Shown here: one piece after another, positions 7,726-12,500 of the stretch
Layout: every line of letters starts with the position of its first letter
Position numbering within the stretch: position 1 is the stretch's first letter
NCBI GenBank assembly: GCA_009663005.1
Contig: VIGQ01002344.1
Location: 1-12,500 of the forward strand
Direction: 5' to 3'
DNA length: 12,500 bases
DNA from: Actinidia chinensis
Taxonomy: Eukaryota > Streptophyta > Magnoliopsida > Ericales > Actinidiaceae
The notes under the pieces: model-generated
What the model was told of the DNA's origin: nothing
The model's input: the letters and a program-made list of their open reading frames with translations, nothing else
Databases searched by the model: none
Made by a program: the position numbers and the translations under genes

Positions 7726-8964
7726 CACCATTGACAGACACAAATGTCGAAGACATATAGTGGTGTGTTGTTTGTGCCATCAGCTTCTTCTATTCAATTA
7801 GTCTGCTGACTTGAATTTTCTTCTCTTCATCTTTTTCTCTCCCAAAAACCATGGTTGGGTTATGACTTTCTTATTACAACATTGAATAGAATCATATGAT
7901 AAAAAGATCAAATGCATGGGATTGGTGATTGAGTTATGAAAATGTCTTGCTGGAGTGAAAGGGTTGCGCTATTGGTGTGAGTGTGCATGCTTGCCAGTGT
8001 GTGTAGAATTGGGGAGAGTTTTATGGTATTTTTCTGATGATTATTTTAGTAAGTTGCAGCTACTTCTTCTTTATGATTCCGATCATACATGATTTGGCGA
8101 TAAGTTAAATTGAGTAATTTTTGTGCAACAATCTGAATTATTGCTTATGTGTGTAAGTTGAGGATACATTAAACTGGAGGGACCGAAGGCATATGATGGA
8201 ATTTATATATTCTACTTGCTCTTGCATCAAGTTCTTTTAACAATAAAAGTAATTTTAAAGCAAAGAAAACCCTCCTAATATACTTTTTATTACTGAATTA
8301 TCTGTCCAATTCATTTATTGGTTTTATTTTTAATCTTACCTTCGTTCTTCTTTGTAATTCGACTATATGCAAAAACATGATGCGAAAAATGTATTAAAGA
8401 TCAAAAAAGTCGCAAATGCTCTACAAATGTAGGCTTATAAAACCAATGAATTGAGCTCATCCTGATACTATGCTATTTAGAAATGGATGTATTTTTACCC
8501 CCATCATATTAGATTCCTTGAGTAGCCTATCCGCTGCAGTTTGAAATTATTTTGCTAGTTTCTATTGTATATGTAATCAAGGTTTCTTTTAAAAGTTTTA
8601 TTTTAACCAAGTATGGAACCATAAGTGGAAAAAAACAGAAAAAGGGGTGTAAAAAGTAAAAGTCAAATGTGATTTTTTATTTTTTTATTTTAAGAGATAT
8701 ACACGAGAACAAACTATATTTTCTATAATAGAAATGAGTTGGGGGTTTATAAGTGTGAATATTCATATTGAAATAATGGAGGACCGCAGTTAAATTAATA
8801 ATATGGTGTCAGTTATATATTCTCTTTTCGAGAAAATTGCAAACAATCTTCTGATAATTTGTGTAAAAATTCTTCCATCCTTGATTTTGTCCTTCATAAA
8901 CGCAACTAAGTTTCTTTTGAAAAGAAATTGTAAAAATGGAAATCTAAAAGCAAGAGAAAATTCT

Positions 8965-9520
8965 AATGTTGGCTTTGAGAAAATTTAGGGGAAAAGCAAG
9001 AGAAAGTGGAGGATTTTCTGGATTTTATTTGTGTAATGAGATCCTCTCTTTACGATTTAGGTGTTTGGTTAGTATTAAATGAGGTGACTGAGATGGCAAG
9101 CAATGTCAGCCCATAAATAAGTCGTAGAAATTCGTCTGTTTTGATATAGCACCATTCAAAATTTTAACTAACTCATTAGAGCAGGTCCTACTCACTAAAA
9201 CTAACAACCCTTGTGTTTGGATATGAGTCTGTGGTTGTCTTCACACCTCTATGCATGGACAACATTTATATGGTATTTGCTGAAGCTGAGTTAGTGTATT
9301 TTTATGTTCTACTATATTTTGTTAATATTGCCTTGCCCCACAAAGGGAAACATATTTTGCACTATTCATTTGTAGGTCATTTTTTGGTCTCCAATTTCTT
9401 TGGGTCGTGCTGAGGGGAAAAATGTTTTAAGATGTAACAAAAATGGTGACATTGTTTGTTATCATCTGGTTGTAAGTAGCTTAAATGATTTATGGTTAGG
9501 CTTTGGAAGATGTTGCTTAG
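8965..9520 (+). repeat. Diverged duplicate, copy B (partner at 4070-4371)
   Basis: Aligned blocks are: about 8965-9080 with 4080-4180 (for example TTTGTGTAATGAGATCCTCTC against TTTGTGCAATGATCTCTCTC, then GTGTTTGGTT against ATGTTTGGCT), and about 9337-9520 with 4195-4371. The roughly 260 bases between them (9075-9337) have no counterpart in copy A, so they were inserted here or lost there. Identity by eye is about 70-75 percent with small gaps. No coding frame is conserved between the copies. Confidence 0.6.
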
Positions 9521-10138
9521 GGCTTATATGGAACTTATGCGTTTTGAGGGGTAGTTGCTTAAACTACTGATAATGGCATGACCTATATGCTACATGGGGG
9601 GCCATTTTCATTTTGTAGTTTGGAGTACATGTACAACTTTGAGTTGATCTCTGCAAATTTATATCGTTAATTGTGTTCTTCTAATGGGTTAGAAATGTCA
9701 CCCAAAATTTTGCAAGGCTCTCTATATTGGTTGTTTTTGTGCAAATGGGTCAATAAGTACCAATTCACTTTTTTTCCCCTAACTTTTGTTTTCAATTGAT
9801 TTAGTACTTGTTGGTTTGTTAACTTTGCTTTATTGGGCTTTTCAGTAGTTTATGATGTCCCTAGTCTTTTCCCTGGAAGTCCCAGGCTGATAACTGGAAT
9901 CATTCATTCTCTCCCATTTGCATTTGCTTTCACACTTCAGTAACCAACCAACGTAATTATGGGAAACATTGTTGCACTCTGACATCTACGGCCATTTACT
10001 TGCACATGGTACACTTCAATCTTACCTGAATTTACGGGTTATTTATTAGAACATGTCCCATTTATTTTATGTTTTCACTATGTTCCTTAAAATAATTTAC
10101 CGTGCACCCGGGACGGGGCATTCATGGGAATCCCGAAG

Positions 10139-10174
10139 CAATTGGTGAATTCATGGAAGCTCCCAAAGCAGACG
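10139..10174 (+). CDS. Candidate short coding exon
   Basis: The right edge is well marked: GACG/GTATGT after 10174 is a good donor. The left edge is uncertain. The nearest in-frame acceptor-like AG ends at 10138 (CCGAAG) but lacks a strong pyrimidine tract. The frame is open back to a TAA at about 10092, so a longer exon is possible. It reads IGEFMEAPKAD and continues in frame across the next intron. With the GTACGT donor of the first exon, the phase fits a direct join (1 + 2 bases). Confidence 0.3.
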
Positions 10175-10250
10175 GTATGTTAGATATGGAATTTCTTTTT
10201 TTTTTTTTTGTAGTAGCTAGTTTGTTAAAATGAGATTGTTGTTTGTATAG

Positions 10251-10453
10251 GTTCATGCATTGAGGGATCCAATTCCCACCGCGAGTTGTTGGTACATAAA
10301 CTCTTAATGGGGGATCGCATAACGAAGAAGGGATGGAAAAGGTTAATTTCTTTTGTCAGACCTCCTTTTTTTAGGTCCACTCACATGCATATATTGGTAT
10401 TGGATTGCCTTAAGTGCCATTTATATTATACTGGAAAAAGTTGTGCGGAGAAG
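10251..10453 (+). CDS. Candidate coding exon with strong splice sites
   Basis: The acceptor TTTGTATAG ends at 10250 after a long T tract (10193-10209). The donor is GAGAAG/GTAAGAAG after 10453, close to the ideal plant donor. The 76-base intron before it is of normal plant length. The frame carried over from 10174 is open for the whole exon (2 + 201 bases). It reads a polar, basic first half (HRELLVHKLLMGDRITKKGW), then a hydrophobic stretch with two Cys (ILVLDCLKCHLYYTGKSCAEK is 21 residues; its key residues are the CxxC pair). A single CxxC does not make a zinc finger. In the unspliced frame it runs on to a TGA at 10496-10498. Function is unknown. Confidence 0.4.
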
Positions 10454-11580
10454 GTAAGAAGTAAAAGTGAGTCATTTCTTTATATAGACTTCTATTGATC
10501 CTAGAATTTCTCTCTTAGGTGTTGGCAATTGCGTGTGTGTGACAAAAAATGCGTTTTTATGTAATTTTTGGATATTATTATTTTGAGTGATTTAGTATGT
10601 AAAATCCAACCTCATGCCCAGAGCCCCAGCAGAGTTAAGGTCAATATTTATATCATAGTCAAAAAGTCTAATAAGGATTGCATTTTGAAGAGTTAGTTTA
10701 TGGAAGTTGTTGATTGTGTCTTATATTTGGATTTTCAAAATGTTTTGGGAGAAAAATTGACCAATCAAGCAAAAATAGAAGTGAATGATTTTGGCACGAC
10801 GCAATCCATACTGGTTGTGGGATTGAGATTTTCCTAGTTACTTGAATTCCAAACAGGAAAATTCCTTATTCTCCGGGTTGGTTCTGAGTTTTGAAACTCT
10901 TTTGCTAAATTTATTAATGATGCAGTAAGTAATGTTTGGATTTGATAGAAATTTTTTTCTCAAAATACACTTTTTTGTTTTATATTGACATACAATCTCA
11001 CTGATTTGCCATAGTTTGAACTCCGTGATTCCGTCAAAAAAGATTACATTGAAAGTCAAATCTCTTGATATCTACCAGTCTTTTGGCCCTTGAACTTTTT
11101 AAATTGTCAAGTCATTAGCATTACAATTTTAAATATCCTTAAAAAACAATTAATTTAGTGAAAAATATTCTACCTCCTATCCTCTATGTAAAAATTCAGG
11201 AAGATTTAGAATTGGGGTGTGCAATTTAAAGTTTCAACATGATGCGGTGGCTATATATGTGACATACATGATACAATACAACTTCAACTTAAGTCTGAAA
11301 TCCTTCATTCATATACTAGGAACATGTATTTGTAAGTCATGTTTTGTGATGATGTGTTTGTTGTATAACATAAAAAATCTCTTAAGTACGGTATCTGGCC
11401 TTTGGGACTGAAATATGCAACCTAGAGTTTATTAATTTATTGGATGCTTGTGGATGGTGCTGAAATATGTCAAATTCCATTTTTCTTAATTTTTCTGTTG
11501 AAGTATTTAATTCTATAGGCAAGTATTGATAGTTGGTAACAAATTGATAATCAATTAGTGCATTTAAGTTATTTGGCAAG
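10454..11580 (+). other. Presumed intron region, with possible small exons
   Basis: AT-rich DNA with no long plausible frame lies between two exon candidates. Two pieces have exon-like edges. Bases 10622-10639 (18 bases, SPSRVK) have CAG before and GTCAAT after, and would keep the frame. About 10857-10925 has AAACAG before and GTAAGT after, but would break the frame. Neither is firm. The other open frames in the region (minus 10838-11059, plus 11217-11411) look AT-driven. Confidence 0.3.
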
Positions 11581-11700
11581 AAAGCGGCTTGGCCCCCAAC
11601 GATGTCGGCTATTCCTTTAGCTAAGTATGGAGACAGACGTGAACCTCATCATTTGGCAAGTAATAATGATGGCACTGTGGAAATTGATCCTCAAGTCTAA
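11581..11700 (+). CDS. Candidate terminal coding exon
   Basis: The acceptor TTTGGCAAG ends at 11580. From AAA at 11581 the frame is open for 39 codons to TAA at 11698-11700. The start is KAAWPPTMSAIPLAKYGD, followed by a charged stretch with RREPHHL and an acidic end EIDPQV. Base composition is clearly richer in GC than on both sides, and residue use looks like real protein. It starts in phase 0, which fits the phase 0 donor at 10453. An alternative donor exists inside it (GGCAAG/TAATAA is poor). I do not recognise the C-terminus. Confidence 0.45.
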   Translation, partial: KAAWPPTMSAIPLAKYGDRREPHHLASNNDGTVEIDPQV

Positions 11701-12500
11701 AAATTTTGAGACTAAAGTTGCATTCAGGGTCATGGTGATATAGAATTAGCGCATATTGAATGATTTCTCTCATAGAAAGTTTTGAAGTTTTCAACCATCT
11801 GATTATCGTTTTATCAGTCGATAAAAGATAAAAGATATAAAGGTACATATTATAGTCACAAAGTAGAATCAAACGTCCTCAAGCTGAGCGCATGGATTCA
11901 GACTTGCAGTAGGGAGTTAGCCCAAGATGGTTTACTAACTATGCTTACTTTTGAATACGTTCAGGGGTCTTAACAGCATGCTCCTTCCCATTGGCTTTCT
12001 CCGAGTATAAATGACGATAAAGTTGTTTTTTTTTTCAAATAATTTTTCTCCTGCTGTTAGCTGCATTTTTTTAGTTTTTAATGGGCAAAATTCTTTAACC
12101 TACCTGTGATAAAATGCCATTAGTTTTTCATAGTTTAACTTCTCACTCAGACGTTGTTATTCTATACAGAATTCGTTATTTAGGTATACCGTTATATTTT
12201 TTAGTAAATTTATGGTTAACAATCAAATTAAAGGTATGATGTCAGGAGTGAAGCAGGTGTCCCTGTTTTGTTTCTCGAACTTGTTTATAGGTACCGGGTA
12301 TATCCTAATGGTGTGAATGTCAATTAAAAGCTGATTTTCCTTTGAAGCTTAATTAAAATTTTGTTTTTTCCCTTTTCCCTTTTCCTTTCAGAGTTTTTTT
12401 TTTCCGAAGTTACATGTTAGTTACATTTTTTTATAATTTTTTGGATGCATCTAAATGTCTGACAGAGAAGTAGTGTGTATGACTAGCTTTTCAACAATAA
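11701..12500. other. 3' flank, nothing supported
   Basis: AT-rich DNA. The minus-strand frame at 11621-11872 overlaps the terminal exon and is not accepted. No clear polyadenylation signal or further exon can be placed with confidence. A strong pyrimidine tract ending in CTTTCAG near 12391 looks like a splice acceptor, but no open exon follows it. Confidence 0.4.

Larger units (their letters stand above)
7383..10138 (+). other. Long T-rich presumed intron
   Basis: About 2.75 kb without coding-like sequence lies between the exon at 7181 and the exon candidates after 10138. It is T-rich on the plus strand, as plant introns are, and holds short AT-driven frames (8803-8988 and 9213-9413) that I do not accept. 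Inside lie a local duplication (7450-7725) and copy B of the 4.1 kb segment (8965-9520). If the exons on either side belong to different genes, part of this is intergenic. Confidence 0.35.

Noticed and set aside
10857..10925. Exon-like piece between AAACAG and GTAAGT, open in one frame
   Set aside because: It ends in phase 2 and would break the frame between the 10453 and 11581 exons. Its reading is hydrophobic and Leu-rich, as expected from T-rich intron DNA.
11621..11872. Minus-strand frame of 83 residues
   Set aside because: It overlaps the terminal exon candidate and has the Tyr/Leu/Ile composition expected of AT-rich noncoding DNA.
12362..12391. Strong pyrimidine tract ending in CAG, like a splice acceptor
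   Set aside because: It is followed by a T run and early stops, with no exon and no upstream donor that can be tied to it.
1..12500. tRNA, rRNA and organellar gene sequence
   Set aside because: No cloverleaf-like segment, rRNA core sequence or chloroplast/mitochondrial gene was recognised on either strand by eye.

Overview
The window looks like nuclear DNA of a flowering plant, most likely a eudicot. It is AT-rich with long T-rich intron-like stretches. It carries AAACCCTAA-type leader motifs and CT-rich leader sequence, plant-like GT-AG intron signals with lengths near 76-123 nt, a decayed element relic and a short non-autonomous DNA transposon. There is no sign of bacterial gene organisation, rRNA, tRNA or CRISPR.

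Layout. Bases 1 to about 1680 hold a possible coding tail at the left edge and a decayed, stop-riddled coding-like relic that reads best on the minus strand. Bases 1940-2680 are a decayed GGT-rich low-complexity tract. Bases 2690-3290 are AT-rich with a small foldback. Bases 3290-4070 hold two close hairpins and a leader-like segment with a GAAACCCTAACC motif, but no convincing gene. Bases 4070-4371 are a diverged copy of sequence found again at 8965-9520. Bases 4372-5579 are a terminal-inverted-repeat element whose roughly 800-base core is almost purely G and T on the plus strand. It interrupts the 4070-4371 copy. Bases 5590-6060 are AT-rich.

The most gene-like part is 6060-11700 on the plus strand. 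A CT-rich leader runs into a 249-260-base unit present three times in full plus a fourth partial copy (6226-7190). Each unit carries an AAACCCTAATCTC/AAACCCTGATCTC-like leader, a candidate short intron and the start motif ATGGCGACT. In the last copy this ATG (7181) opens a 66-codon exon with a histidine-rich N-terminus. A long T-rich interval follows. Then come exon candidates at about 10139-10174 and 10251-10453, separated by a 76-base intron, and a terminal exon at 11581-11700 ending in TAA. Taking the donor at 7383 for the first exon, these four pieces join in one frame of 187 codons. I do not recognise the protein, and the gene model is an inference. Bases 11701-12500 show nothing I can support.

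No complete known gene and no clear new multi-gene system is visible. The points worth following are the amplified 5' leader/start unit, the strand-asymmetric G-rich transposon core and the ancient duplication between 4.1 kb and 9.0-9.5 kb.
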